64,000 bases of DNA from an uncultured Flavobacteriaceae bacterium (GTDB lineage Bacteria > Bacteroidota > Bacteroidia > Flavobacteriales > Flavobacteriaceae). The stretch covers positions 1-64,000 of the forward strand of contig CANMRV010000009.1 of the NCBI GenBank assembly GCA_947500435.1, read 5' to 3'. The stretch's first letter is position 1, and every line of letters starts with the position of its first letter. Below the pieces are notes generated by a model. It made no database searches. It worked only from the letters and a program-made list of their open reading frames with translations, and was not told where the DNA came from. Shown here one piece after another: positions 24,573-32,988 of the stretch. Position numbers and translations under genes: made by a program.

Positions 24573-24938
24573 ATGAAAATAGTCTGGAAAGTATTGCAAA
24601 TTATTTTATCCTTATTTCTGATTTATGCGGGTATAAAACACTTTTTAAAACCCGAGTTTTACGAACCCTTTGTACCCGCTTTTCTTCCCGCAAAGACAAT
24701 GATTGTTTATTTGTCGGGAGTTGTAGAAATCGTATTGGGAGTTTTGATGTTCATTCCAAAGTATACTAAATTAGGTGCAACAGGAGTAATTATATTAATG
24801 TTAATCTTCTTACCTGTACATATTTGGGATGTCTTTTCAGATACACCAGCCATGGGGAGCCATGATGCCGCTCTAATACGATTGCCCTTTCAGTTTTTAT
24901 TTATAGCCTGGGCCTACGCAGTTAGAAGGTTTGTCTAA
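24573..24938 (+). CDS. DoxX-family small membrane protein
   Basis: 121 residues and four hydrophobic helices. LQIILSLFLIYAGIKHFLKPEFYEPFVPAFLP is the typical DoxX start, followed by YLSGVVEIVLGVLMFIPKY and a C-terminal PFQFLFIAWAYAVR. DoxX proteins are small quinone-associated or redox-linked membrane proteins of poorly known role, often found beside dehydrogenase genes. It sits 7 bases after the Gfo/Idh gene and 130 bases before the imine reductase gene, in the same direction, so an electron-transfer link to the neighbouring dehydrogenases is possible but unproven. Confidence 0.8.
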   Translation: MKIVWKVLQIILSLFLIYAGIKHFLKPEFYEPFVPAFLPAKTMIVYLSGVVEIVLGVLMFIPKYTKLGATGVIILMLIFLPVHIWDVFSDTPAMGSHDAALIRLPFQFLFIAWAYAVRRFV

Positions 24939-25068
24939 AGAAAAAGAACAATTTCTATATTTAATAGCAGTAAAGAAGGCCTCTGTATACCTAAGCTGAC
25001 AAAAGTTGGTTTGGTATACGAAGGTTTTTTCTTTATGCCTACTTTTAATGCTACAAACAATATTGTTC

Positions 25069-26025
25069 ATGACCACAATTATTGAACTAGAAGAAATAAA
25101 ATCCCTTCTAAAAAATGTAAATGTTGTTGCAGCTATGTCGGAGGGCTTTGTGCAGTATAGCAATGGGAATACTGTAGTGCCACCGGTTGGCGAGCTCATA
25201 TTTGACAATCCTCCCGGAGACGTTCATATTAAATACGGATATATCAAAGATGATGATTTCTATGTCATCAAAATTGCCTCTGGGTTTTACGAGAATAAGA
25301 ATTTAGGACTCCCCTCAAGTCAGGGAATGATGTTGTTATTCAATCAAAAAACAGGACAAACAGTTTCTGTTTTATTAGATGAAGGATATTTGACCGATGT
25401 TAGAACAGCAGCTGCCGGCGCAGTTGCCGCCAAATATTTTGCGCCAAAAAAGATTGAAGCTATCGGTATTCTAGGAACTGGTATCCAAGCAAAAATGCAA
25501 TTACAATATCTTCAAAAAACCAAACCATGTAAAAGGGTTTGGGTTTGGGGTAGAACAGCTGAGAATGCTTACCGCTTTAAAGAAGAATTGGGCGATGAAT
25601 TTGATATTCAAATTACGGAATCAGCAGCTGAAGTTGCCAAAAACTGTAATTTGTTAGTGACCACTACCCCATCTGAATTAGCGCTGCTTAAGGCATATGA
25701 CATTCGACCTGGTACTCATATTACCGCAGTAGGTTCTGATACTTCAGACAAACAGGAATTGGATGGTTCTGTTCTTCAAAAAGCAGATATCGTTATTGCC
25801 GACAGTATTCCTCAAAGTCAAAGTAGGGGAGAAATTTATCAGGCGGTTTCCAAAGGGTTTATTTCCGAAGATAAAGTAGTGGAATTAGGTACTGCAATTC
25901 AAAATCCTGATTCACAACGGATGAATGACCAACAGATAACCGTGGTTGACCTAACGGGGGTTGCGGTTCAAGATATCATGATTACAACTGCGGTTTATTT
26001 AAATCACCAAGAAAAGACTAGCTAG
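25069..26025 (+). CDS. Ornithine cyclodeaminase / mu-crystallin family imine reductase
   Basis: 318 residues from the ATG at 25069; the upstream extension to 25006 is not conserved-looking. GYLTDVRTAAAGAVAAKYFAP is the substrate-site segment, IGILGTGIQAKMQL the Rossmann loop (GxGxQ), VGSDTSDKQELD and VVDLTGVAVQDI the closing motifs. Family members are NAD(P)H ketimine reductases, iminosuccinate reductase (BhcD), EutC of hydroxyectoine use, or true ornithine cyclodeaminases. Here it is followed four bases later by a threonine-synthase-like PLP enzyme, like the PLP-dehydratase/reductase pairs BhcB-BhcD and EutB-EutC, which suggests that it reduces an imine released by that enzyme. Confidence 0.82.
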   Translation: MTTIIELEEIKSLLKNVNVVAAMSEGFVQYSNGNTVVPPVGELIFDNPPGDVHIKYGYIKDDDFYVIKIASGFYENKNLGLPSSQGMMLLFNQKTGQTVSVLLDEGYLTDVRTAAAGAVAAKYFAPKKIEAIGILGTGIQAKMQLQYLQKTKPCKRVWVWGRTAENAYRFKEELGDEFDIQITESAAEVAKNCNLLVTTTPSELALLKAYDIRPGTHITAVGSDTSDKQELDGSVLQKADIVIADSIPQSQSRGEIYQAVSKGFISEDKVVELGTAIQNPDSQRMNDQQITVVDLTGVAVQDIMITTAVYLNHQEKTS

Positions 26026-26029
26026 CGGG

Positions 26030-27487
26030 ATGATTCAATTTGTTAGTAATAAAGGTGGAGGCACTCCCGTTGATTTCGAAACAGCGATTCTGGATGGCTT
26101 TGCCTCCGATGGAGGATTGTATGTACCAACAGAACTTCCGAAGATATCTTTGGGCCAACTAAAAGATTGGAAGGGTTTAGGCTATGTTGATTTAGCTTTT
26201 GAGATTTTATCTCTTTTTATTGACCCTTCGGTTATTTCCGAAGTTGATCTAAAAAAGTTGTTGAAGGATGCTTATGCTCCTTTTGAGAAGTCCGAAGTAA
26301 TTCCCCTATATAAATTGAGGTCTGGAAAAGACACATATATCATGGAACTGTTTTACGGACCCACCATTTCCTTTAAGGATGTTGGATTGGCTTTTCTTGT
26401 GAATCTGGTGGATTTCTTTTTAAAGAGGAAAAACGAATTCAAATCACTCATAGTAGCAACTACAGGAGACACAGGGCCAGCAACGGCCTATTTTACTGCA
26501 GGAAAATCAAATCTTTCTGCTTGGGTATTATATCCTAAAGGATTGATCACCAAGGAGCAGGAACGACAGATGACGACTTTGCCTCATTCAAATGTTCATC
26601 CCGTGGGAGTTTCGAATTGTCCTGATGGCGGAGATGACCTTGATTTGGTGATTGCTAATCTGTATGCGAACATTCCCTTTAAAGAGAAAGTCCATCTGTC
26701 TAGCGTGAACTCCATCAATTGGGGGCGAGTCATGATGCAAACAGTTCATTATTTCTACGGATATCTTCAAGTGGTGGATACTATCGGAGAAGAAATCAAT
26801 ATGTCAGTGCCCTCGGGAGCTTTCGGTAACTTATGTGCCGGTGGACTAGCCCGTAAAATGGGATTGCCCGTGGATAAATTTGTAATAGCAAATAATACGA
26901 ATGCTTGTCTACATCGCATTTTTTCTGAAGGTGTATTTTCAAAACAACCTATTTTTGAAACGCCCTCTTCAGCTATTGATATTCTAGTGCCCTATAATTT
27001 CTGGCGCTTTTTGTATTTCTGTGTGGATGAAGATGCAACGAAAATTAAAAAGTGGTCTGATGAATTTAAGGCATCTGGGAAGGTTCAGTTTGATAGAGAA
27101 ACACAAGAAGCCTATTCTCAGGGATTTTTATCCACGAGTATTTCGGATGAACAAACACTAGATAGAATTAAGACGGTATTTGACACCGAAGATTACTTGC
27201 TTGACCCGCATGGCGCTGTCGCCCTGGCTGCTGTTCATCAGTTAAAAGATAAACTTGGGGATAAAAAGTTGGTTTGTTTGGCTACCGCGCATCCGGCCAA
27301 ATTCCCTCAGGTTATAAAAGATGCTTTGCAGGTAAAAGATATTCCTGAAGAGGGAAAGCATCACTCAATCGAAAAAGCCAAAACACAGTGCGAAAAGGTA
27401 TATTTGTGTGGTCATTCCCATTTAGAAGAAGCACTTTTAGAGGTAATGAAAATGGACTGGGATTTGAAACACAACAAGAACAATTAG
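26030..27487 (+). CDS. Threonine-synthase-like PLP enzyme
   Basis: 485 residues, fold-type II PLP enzyme of the long threonine synthase group (E. coli ThrC is 428). MIQFVSNKGGGTPVDFETAI and DGFASDGGLYVP form the N-terminal domain, ELFYGPTISFKDVGLAF carries the PLP lysine (Lys116), ATTGDTGPATA is the phosphate-binding loop, NSINWGRVMMQ and SVPSGAFGNLCAGGLA are core motifs, and LDPHGAVALAA and TAHPAKF lie near the end. Normal activity is phosphohomoserine to threonine plus phosphate. Its position between an imine reductase gene (4 bases) and a homoserine-kinase-like gene (1 base) in a catabolic operon suggests a specialised phospho-lyase and not the housekeeping enzyme. Confidence 0.85.
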   Translation: MIQFVSNKGGGTPVDFETAILDGFASDGGLYVPTELPKISLGQLKDWKGLGYVDLAFEILSLFIDPSVISEVDLKKLLKDAYAPFEKSEVIPLYKLRSGKDTYIMELFYGPTISFKDVGLAFLVNLVDFFLKRKNEFKSLIVATTGDTGPATAYFTAGKSNLSAWVLYPKGLITKEQERQMTTLPHSNVHPVGVSNCPDGGDDLDLVIANLYANIPFKEKVHLSSVNSINWGRVMMQTVHYFYGYLQVVDTIGEEINMSVPSGAFGNLCAGGLARKMGLPVDKFVIANNTNACLHRIFSEGVFSKQPIFETPSSAIDILVPYNFWRFLYFCVDEDATKIKKWSDEFKASGKVQFDRETQEAYSQGFLSTSISDEQTLDRIKTVFDTEDYLLDPHGAVALAAVHQLKDKLGDKKLVCLATAHPAKFPQVIKDALQVKDIPEEGKHHSIEKAKTQCEKVYLCGHSHLEEALLEVMKMDWDLKHNKNN

Positions 27488-27488
27488 A

Positions 27489-28430
27489 ATGTCGCAGTAT
27501 TCCATATTAACCCTGCAAGACATTGCGAAAATCTGCAGTCAGTATGGCCTTGAAAGCCTAACATCATTTTCAGTTTTAAGTGGTGGTTCAGAGAATACAA
27601 ACTATCTCGTCACAACAAAGAACCAACGATTTGTTTTAACCATTTGCGAACAAAAAACAGAGCAAAGTGCCAGCGAATTGGCCTATTTGTTGGAGTACCT
27701 AGCAGAAAACGAATTCGAAACTTCAAAACTAATCAGGATTAGTGCTGATAAACCTATTTCTAATTGGAAGGGTAAGCCAGTAATGCTTAAAATTTTCCTT
27801 GACGGAGAGGTAATCCAAGACCTTCCCAATCCTATTCTAGAAGCCATTGGAGAGGAGATAGGGAGGTTACACAAAATAGAAGCTCCTGGTTATTTGCCGA
27901 AAGTGATGACCTACGGAAAAGAGTATTTCCACGAAGTGGGTGCCTATGCTGCTGGCTCACCCTTTGAAACATGGTTAAAGGAAATCACAGATTATATTGA
28001 ACCCTACTTTTCAGAAGATTTACCCAAATCCCTTATTCATAGTGACATTTTCTATAGCAATATTGTAATAAATAAAGCTGAAAATACTGTCTGTATTATG
28101 GATTTTGAAGAGGCGGCTAATTACTTTCGCATATTTGATATCGGTATGACCTTAGTGGGACTTTGTTGTGATGGTCCAACACTGAATTTAAGTAAGGCAA
28201 GTAATCTTTTGAAAGGCTACCAAAAAGAAATAGTATTGACTGAACTGGAAAAGGCTTCTTTGCAAGCTTTCACTGTTTACGCTGCTGCTTCAATGACTTT
28301 TTGGAGACATCGTAATTTCAATCATGTTAATCCTGACCCTGAAATGTTTGACCATTATTTAGGGTTAAAGGTTATTGCAGATTCGGTAAAAAATATGCCG
28401 GTCTCAGATTTTCTGGAAATCCTGAACTAG
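27489..28430 (+). CDS. Homoserine kinase type II-like phosphotransferase (APH fold)
   Basis: 313 residues with an aminoglycoside-phosphotransferase-like kinase fold. FSVLSGGSENTNYLVTTKNQRFVLTI is the nucleotide-binding lobe, LIHSDIFYSNIVI the catalytic HxD...N loop (Asp as base), and CIMDFEEAANYFRIFDIG holds the metal-binding Asp. The helix AAASMTFWRHRNFNH is characteristic of the ThrB type II group, and human hydroxylysine kinase has the same fold. It starts one base after the threonine-synthase-like gene stop, so the two are surely coupled: the kinase would activate the hydroxyl of an amino acid and the PLP enzyme would eliminate the phosphate. Last gene of the operon. Confidence 0.78.
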   Translation: MSQYSILTLQDIAKICSQYGLESLTSFSVLSGGSENTNYLVTTKNQRFVLTICEQKTEQSASELAYLLEYLAENEFETSKLIRISADKPISNWKGKPVMLKIFLDGEVIQDLPNPILEAIGEEIGRLHKIEAPGYLPKVMTYGKEYFHEVGAYAAGSPFETWLKEITDYIEPYFSEDLPKSLIHSDIFYSNIVINKAENTVCIMDFEEAANYFRIFDIGMTLVGLCCDGPTLNLSKASNLLKGYQKEIVLTELEKASLQAFTVYAAASMTFWRHRNFNHVNPDPEMFDHYLGLKVIADSVKNMPVSDFLEILN

Positions 28431-28439
28431 TTGTTTATT

Positions 28440-29372
28440 TTAGGATTTTGAGGACATTCTGCCAAATCTAGAAAATAGGGTGAGTTTCTTTTTAGTGTTT
28501 ATAAAATATACCCCAGTCAAAAGTATGGCTGCCGCAATAATGGATTGCGTTGTAATCTGTTCGTCTAAAAAGTGCCAGCCCAAAGCAATTGCAATAATCG
28601 GATTTACATAGGTAGACGTAGCTACTTTTTCCGGGGATACCACTCGTAAAAGATAGTTGAATGATGTAAAGGCCACTATACTACCGAAAACTATTAGTAA
28701 AACCATAGAAATTTGAACATCAATGCTCCACGTTAGCGGTGACGACCAAGTCTCCCCAAAAATTAGGCTTGCCACTATCAACATGATACCACCAGTAAAC
28801 ATTTGATATCCGGTGTTGACAAAGTAGTTTTTGGGCAAGTCCGCTTTCCCTACAAATAGACTTCCATAACCCCAGCTAATCATACAGATAAATATCATCA
28901 CCATTCCCAGAATAGAGTTTTCTTGACTTAATATTTCTTTTTGACTTACCAGTAGGTATATTCCGATAATGCCTAGAATTACACCAATAATAGACATTAG
29001 TTGTATTTTCTTCCCTTGTAAGATTAACATAAGAATCAATACCAGTAGCGGCTGTGCCGATATTTCGAGGGCCGCGAATCCGCTATCCACGTATTTTAGA
29101 GCCCAAACTACGACACCATTACCGAAGGTTAGAAATAAGAAGCCAGCAAATATGGTATTTTGTAATTGCTTCTTTGATATGGCGATTGAAATGCCCATGA
29201 ATTTGCATATCGCGAAAATTAAAACACCGGCAATTACAAAACGGGTAGCTGCCAACATAAATGGTGGTAATTCCGATACAGCAATTTTATTCAGTAAATA
29301 TGTGGAGCCCCAAATGACATAAATAGAGAAAAAAGCTAGAACAATTAATAGTGTGTTTTTGGATTTCTTCAT
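28440..29372 (-). CDS. EamA/DMT-superfamily membrane transporter
   Basis: 310 residues with ten predicted transmembrane helices in two EamA halves. The first half begins IYVIWGSTYLLNKIAVSELPPFMLAATRFV, the typical drug/metabolite transporter opening, and the second carries SIVAFTSFNYLLRVVSPEKVATSTYVNPIIAIALGWHFLDE. Members export or take up amino acids, nucleotides or other metabolites, and the substrate cannot be read from sequence. Its start overlaps the stop of the M14 carboxypeptidase gene by four bases, so the two are translated from one mRNA. It converges on the kinase gene of the preceding operon. Confidence 0.85.
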   Translation of the reverse strand: MKKSKNTLLIVLAFFSIYVIWGSTYLLNKIAVSELPPFMLAATRFVIAGVLIFAICKFMGISIAISKKQLQNTIFAGFLFLTFGNGVVVWALKYVDSGFAALEISAQPLLVLILMLILQGKKIQLMSIIGVILGIIGIYLLVSQKEILSQENSILGMVMIFICMISWGYGSLFVGKADLPKNYFVNTGYQMFTGGIMLIVASLIFGETWSSPLTWSIDVQISMVLLIVFGSIVAFTSFNYLLRVVSPEKVATSTYVNPIIAIALGWHFLDEQITTQSIIAAAILLTGVYFINTKKKLTLFSRFGRMSSKS

Positions 29373-30592
29373 TCGGCCAGTAGCAATTCCATCATAGCGC
29401 GAGCCGATTCTCTTCCTTTTGTAGCAATGAAATCCCTTGGCGTGTCATCACCGATTTCATAGGTTATGCCGGTAGCTCCAAATTGCCGATTGAACCAAGC
29501 ACTTGAAGTGGGTCTTTCGTTCATAACCGGACTCTCATTAATATCCTCTAACCCTACAGCAATTCTGATTTTCTCGAGCCAAGCTTTCGTGAATTCAGGA
29601 ATCTTTCTTTCAATGCTCTGGTCCGGTGTATAGTATACATCACGATAGGTGGAGTGAAAATCAAGTCCGAGAACTACATCATTCTTATTAGTTACGGTTT
29701 CACGAACCATATGACTTGTTACCTGTGCTATTTCTGGTTGATGGTATTGACTCCAATCTCTATTTAAGTCAACGCCCCCAGTATTATGTCGATAGTGTCC
29801 CAAATCAACTCCATCCGGATTCATTAACGGGTATACCATTACGCGATACTTCTCTAAAAATCCATTGGTAGCACCTTCTTCAATAATCGTCTCTACAAAC
29901 GATTTCATGCATAAAAAACCAGTAACTTCAGGTGGGTGCTGTCTGCTAATAATCAAGATAGCTGGTTTTTTATCATAAGAACCTTTACTTAAATTCAAAT
30001 GATATAAGTCTCTGTCCAAAGCACTCTTACCCGCTGAATTTTGACTTACCAAAGTGTTCTGCGCCATTTTCTTTACCCATTCCCCCACTCTTCTATGGTC
30101 TTGTATTTCTTGGGCTGCTACCCATAAAGTATCTTCTCCAACTTTCAACTTCAATTGAGCGCTTGTGCTATCTATATTTCGTTGTACTAATGTTGAATCA
30201 AGAAGGGTCCAGTTTTCTCCGTCTTGACTAAGTTTTGGGGAATACCGATGTTTTGCCCCGTTCGAATAATCCAAATTGATGTAAACATTACGCTCCGTTT
30301 CTGCCCATAATTTAAAGGCAAACCAAGGACTTGGGTTTATGGGAAAGTTCTCAGGCCAAATGTTTACGGTATAAGTGGAATCATTGTCTTGAGTCATGCT
30401 ATTCAGTCTTGCTGCTGGAAAGTCGTTCCGAGCGCTTAGTCCGTCAAAATGATATATCTTCTTCTTTTGATTTGAAATAGGCCTTTTGGTTGTATCAACA
30501 GGTCTCGCATATTCATGCTTTGAAGCGGTTAAAGAAGAAGTGCTTTTGCAGCCAAGACTTAGCACAAATAGCAATAACAGTATTTTTTTCAT
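29369..30592 (-). CDS. M14-family zinc carboxypeptidase lipoprotein
   Basis: 407 residues, lipoprotein signal ending LSLGCKS (Cys15). After a ~180-residue N-terminal beta-domain (the type found in cytosolic-carboxypeptidase-like M14 enzymes), the catalytic domain has ISRQHPPEVTGF (zinc His and Glu), VYPLMNPDGVDLGHYRHNTGGVDLNRDW, LGLDFHST (third zinc His) and GITYEIGDDTPRDF (general-base Glu). It should act in the periplasm or at the surface on peptides or amidated molecules. It overlaps the EamA transporter gene (ATGA), an arrangement that would fit uptake of its products. Confidence 0.85.
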   Translation of the reverse strand: MKKILLLLFVLSLGCKSTSSLTASKHEYARPVDTTKRPISNQKKKIYHFDGLSARNDFPAARLNSMTQDNDSTYTVNIWPENFPINPSPWFAFKLWAETERNVYINLDYSNGAKHRYSPKLSQDGENWTLLDSTLVQRNIDSTSAQLKLKVGEDTLWVAAQEIQDHRRVGEWVKKMAQNTLVSQNSAGKSALDRDLYHLNLSKGSYDKKPAILIISRQHPPEVTGFLCMKSFVETIIEEGATNGFLEKYRVMVYPLMNPDGVDLGHYRHNTGGVDLNRDWSQYHQPEIAQVTSHMVRETVTNKNDVVLGLDFHSTYRDVYYTPDQSIERKIPEFTKAWLEKIRIAVGLEDINESPVMNERPTSSAWFNRQFGATGITYEIGDDTPRDFIATKGRESARAMMELLLAE

Positions 30593-30667
30593 GGATGGTT
30601 TTTAAGCAAAACTAAAGTAGCGAAATTTATCAAGTTAAAAGCTACCTTTACCGCCAACTTTCTGCCT

Positions 30668-31525
30668 ATGCATCCCAGTAATATTCACAATGCTCCTTAT
30701 GATTTTGAGGCCCTTACCGGTAAGCATCCTGAACTAGGTTCTTATGTTTTTGAGAATGCACATAATACTCTAACTATAGATTTTGCTGACCCTAAGGCGG
30801 TATTGGCCTTAAACAAAGCCATTTTAAAGCATTCTTATGGATTGGTAGAATGGAATATCCCGGAAGGTTATTTATGTCCTCCAATTCCTGGTAGAGCAGA
30901 CTACATACATAATATCGCTACCATATTAGAGAAAGAAGATTTAAATGGACCAATAAAAGGCTTAGATATCGGTGTAGGTGCAAATTCCATTTACCCAATT
31001 TTAGGGAGTCAGATATACAACTGGCAAATGGTGGGAAGTGATATTGATGAAAAGGCCGTACAGGCTGCTCAGGCAAATGTGGATAGTAATCCTCAATTAT
31101 CTAAATCCGTGGAAATTCGACATCAGAAGGATAATGCGAATATTTTCGAGGGAATCATTCAAGCTGATGAATATTTTCATTTTACCCTTTGCAATCCTCC
31201 TTTTTATAGCTCGAAAGAGCATGCGGAGAGGGAAACGAAACAAAAGCAGAAGAATCTCGGCTATTCTGCAAAAGCGAAACGCAATTTTGGTGGACAAGCC
31301 AATGAACTCTGGTGCAATGGTGGAGAAGCCCTCTTTTTAAAGCGAATGATTAAGCAAAGCGTGTATTTTAAAAAGCAAGTTGGTTTGTTTACTAGCTTGG
31401 TTTCGAAATCTGAGCATTTGCCTAAAATTAAAAAGCAATTACAGAAACTCGGGGCAGAATACTACACCGTTGCCATGGAGCATGGGAATAAAAAAAGCAG
31501 GATTATAGTCTGGAAATTTAATTAA
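30668..31525 (+). CDS. rlmF: 23S rRNA (adenine(1618)-N6)-methyltransferase
   Basis: 285 residues. The protein starts HPSNIHNAPYDFEALTGKHPELG, an RlmF hallmark, has the SAM loop KGLDIGVGANSIYPILG, and the catalytic NPPF tetrad in TLCNPPFYSSKEHAE, as in N6-adenine methyltransferases. The downstream NFGGQANELWCNGGEALF is also typical. It modifies A1618 of 23S rRNA in the cytoplasm. The gene is a stand-alone housekeeping gene, divergent from the M14 peptidase gene and convergent with the DEAD-box helicase gene. Confidence 0.92.
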   Translation: MHPSNIHNAPYDFEALTGKHPELGSYVFENAHNTLTIDFADPKAVLALNKAILKHSYGLVEWNIPEGYLCPPIPGRADYIHNIATILEKEDLNGPIKGLDIGVGANSIYPILGSQIYNWQMVGSDIDEKAVQAAQANVDSNPQLSKSVEIRHQKDNANIFEGIIQADEYFHFTLCNPPFYSSKEHAERETKQKQKNLGYSAKAKRNFGGQANELWCNGGEALFLKRMIKQSVYFKKQVGLFTSLVSKSEHLPKIKKQLQKLGAEYYTVAMEHGNKKSRIIVWKFN

Positions 31526-31567
31526 TTTTTTAAATTATATGAAAAACTATAAACCACTTAAAATAAA

Positions 31568-32923
31568 TTATTTACGTTTATTTCTTTTGTTGTAATTCTT
31601 ATCGCCTTTAGTCTTTCGCTTTTTGTACTTCTTTTCAATAATTCGTTTGTAAGAACCTCCTTGGTTGACGCGCTTGTTTTTATCTTTTTTCTCATGAAAG
31701 CTAGCACCACGCTCATCATCGTTCAGTGATTTATTGGGATTGTCCCGCTCTTTAATTTTTGGAGTTTCTGCAGGAGTCAACCTTGTTGCTATCTCAATCG
31801 TCTCCGGAAGGTTGAGTTCAGGAATCTCATACTTCATTAAAGCTTCAATCGCGTCTTTGGCTGGCTTCTCTGCCTCTGTATAGAACAAAAGCGAAGCACC
31901 CTTCTCATCTGCTCTTCCAGTTCTACCAATGCGATGCATATAGTTTTCAGGGAATATTGGGGTGTCAAAATTGATAACATGCGAAATACGGTCTAGGTCC
32001 AATCCGCGAGCCATGACATCTGTTGTGACTAAGATTCTGTTCTCTCCTTCTTCAAATTGTTTGATAGAACGAAGTCTATAATTTTGTGTTTTGTTGGAAT
32101 GTACAATGCAGGCCTCACTTCCATAGAATTCATCAATTTCTGTAAACAAACGGTCTGCTGTTTTTTTGTTTGATGTAAATACTAAAACTTTACTAAAGAG
32201 GTTCTTATCCTTAAACAATTCAACTAATAAATTAACTTTTGTATAAAAGTTCGGAACTGCATAACTGTACTGCGAAATGTTGTCTAAGGGAGTTCCACTA
32301 ACAGCAATTGTAACTTTTTTGGGCGCTTTGAAATAGTCGTTAATTAGTTTGTCTACCTCTTGCGTCATTGTTGCTGAGAACATAATGTTCTGACGACGTT
32401 CGGGTAGCAGATCCATAATATTGCTCAATTGAAATCGAAACCCCAAATCTAGCATGACATCTACTTCATCAATAACCACTTTTTTGATGGACTTTGTGCG
32501 TAAAGCTCCACTTAACATCAAATCATAAAGTCTTCCAGGAGTGGCAACAATAATATCCGCTCCTTCTGCTAAGGCTTCCTTTTGGCGATTCATGTTGGTG
32601 CCCCCATACACTCCTAGGGTTGTAAGGGTAGTGTACTTTGCGAATTTGTCTATTTCCTCTACTACTTGCACTACCAACTCCCGAGTGGGTACTAAAACCA
32701 AGGCTCTTGGATGTTTTTCCTTAGAAAAAGGAAGCATTTGCAAAATAGGAAGCATGTAAGCAAAAGTCTTTCCGGTACCTGTTTGTGCTATACCAACCAT
32801 GTCATTCCCGGAAAGGACGACAGGAAAAGCTTTTGCTTGTATTGGTCTTGGACTTTCAAAACCTAAATCAGCAATGGCATTCCGTAAAGGAGTGGAAATT
32901 TTAAAATCGTCGAACGAAGACAT
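31568..32923 (-). CDS. DEAD-box RNA helicase with basic C-terminal tail
   Basis: 451 residues. Q motif (FESPRPIQAKAFP), Walker A AQTGTGKT, PTRELV, TPGR, motif III SAT (MFSATM), and motifs IV-VI (VLVFTSNKKTAD, TDVMARGLD, HRIGRTGRA) are complete. Motif II reads DEVD instead of DEAD, still with both acidic residues needed for ATP hydrolysis. The last ~60 residues are very basic (KRIIEKKYKKRKTKGDKNYN), as in RhlE-like helicases, probably for RNA binding. Expected role: ribosome assembly or mRNA decay, cold-induced in many relatives. A second helicase gene lies upstream on the same strand. Confidence 0.9.
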   Translation of the reverse strand: MSSFDDFKISTPLRNAIADLGFESPRPIQAKAFPVVLSGNDMVGIAQTGTGKTFAYMLPILQMLPFSKEKHPRALVLVPTRELVVQVVEEIDKFAKYTTLTTLGVYGGTNMNRQKEALAEGADIIVATPGRLYDLMLSGALRTKSIKKVVIDEVDVMLDLGFRFQLSNIMDLLPERRQNIMFSATMTQEVDKLINDYFKAPKKVTIAVSGTPLDNISQYSYAVPNFYTKVNLLVELFKDKNLFSKVLVFTSNKKTADRLFTEIDEFYGSEACIVHSNKTQNYRLRSIKQFEEGENRILVTTDVMARGLDLDRISHVINFDTPIFPENYMHRIGRTGRADEKGASLLFYTEAEKPAKDAIEALMKYEIPELNLPETIEIATRLTPAETPKIKERDNPNKSLNDDERGASFHEKKDKNKRVNQGGSYKRIIEKKYKKRKTKGDKNYNKRNKRK

Positions 32924-32988
32924 GTGTTATTATTTTGAAAATCAAAGTATTTCAAAACAAAGGTACAACGCTTTATGGATTAATTCGG

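Noticed and set aside
26030..28430. Ordinary threonine biosynthesis genes
   Set aside because: Not excluded, but less likely: the context is a catabolic operon with an imine reductase, and flavobacteria usually have a separate thrA-thrB-thrC run with a GHMP-type kinase. It needs a whole-genome check.
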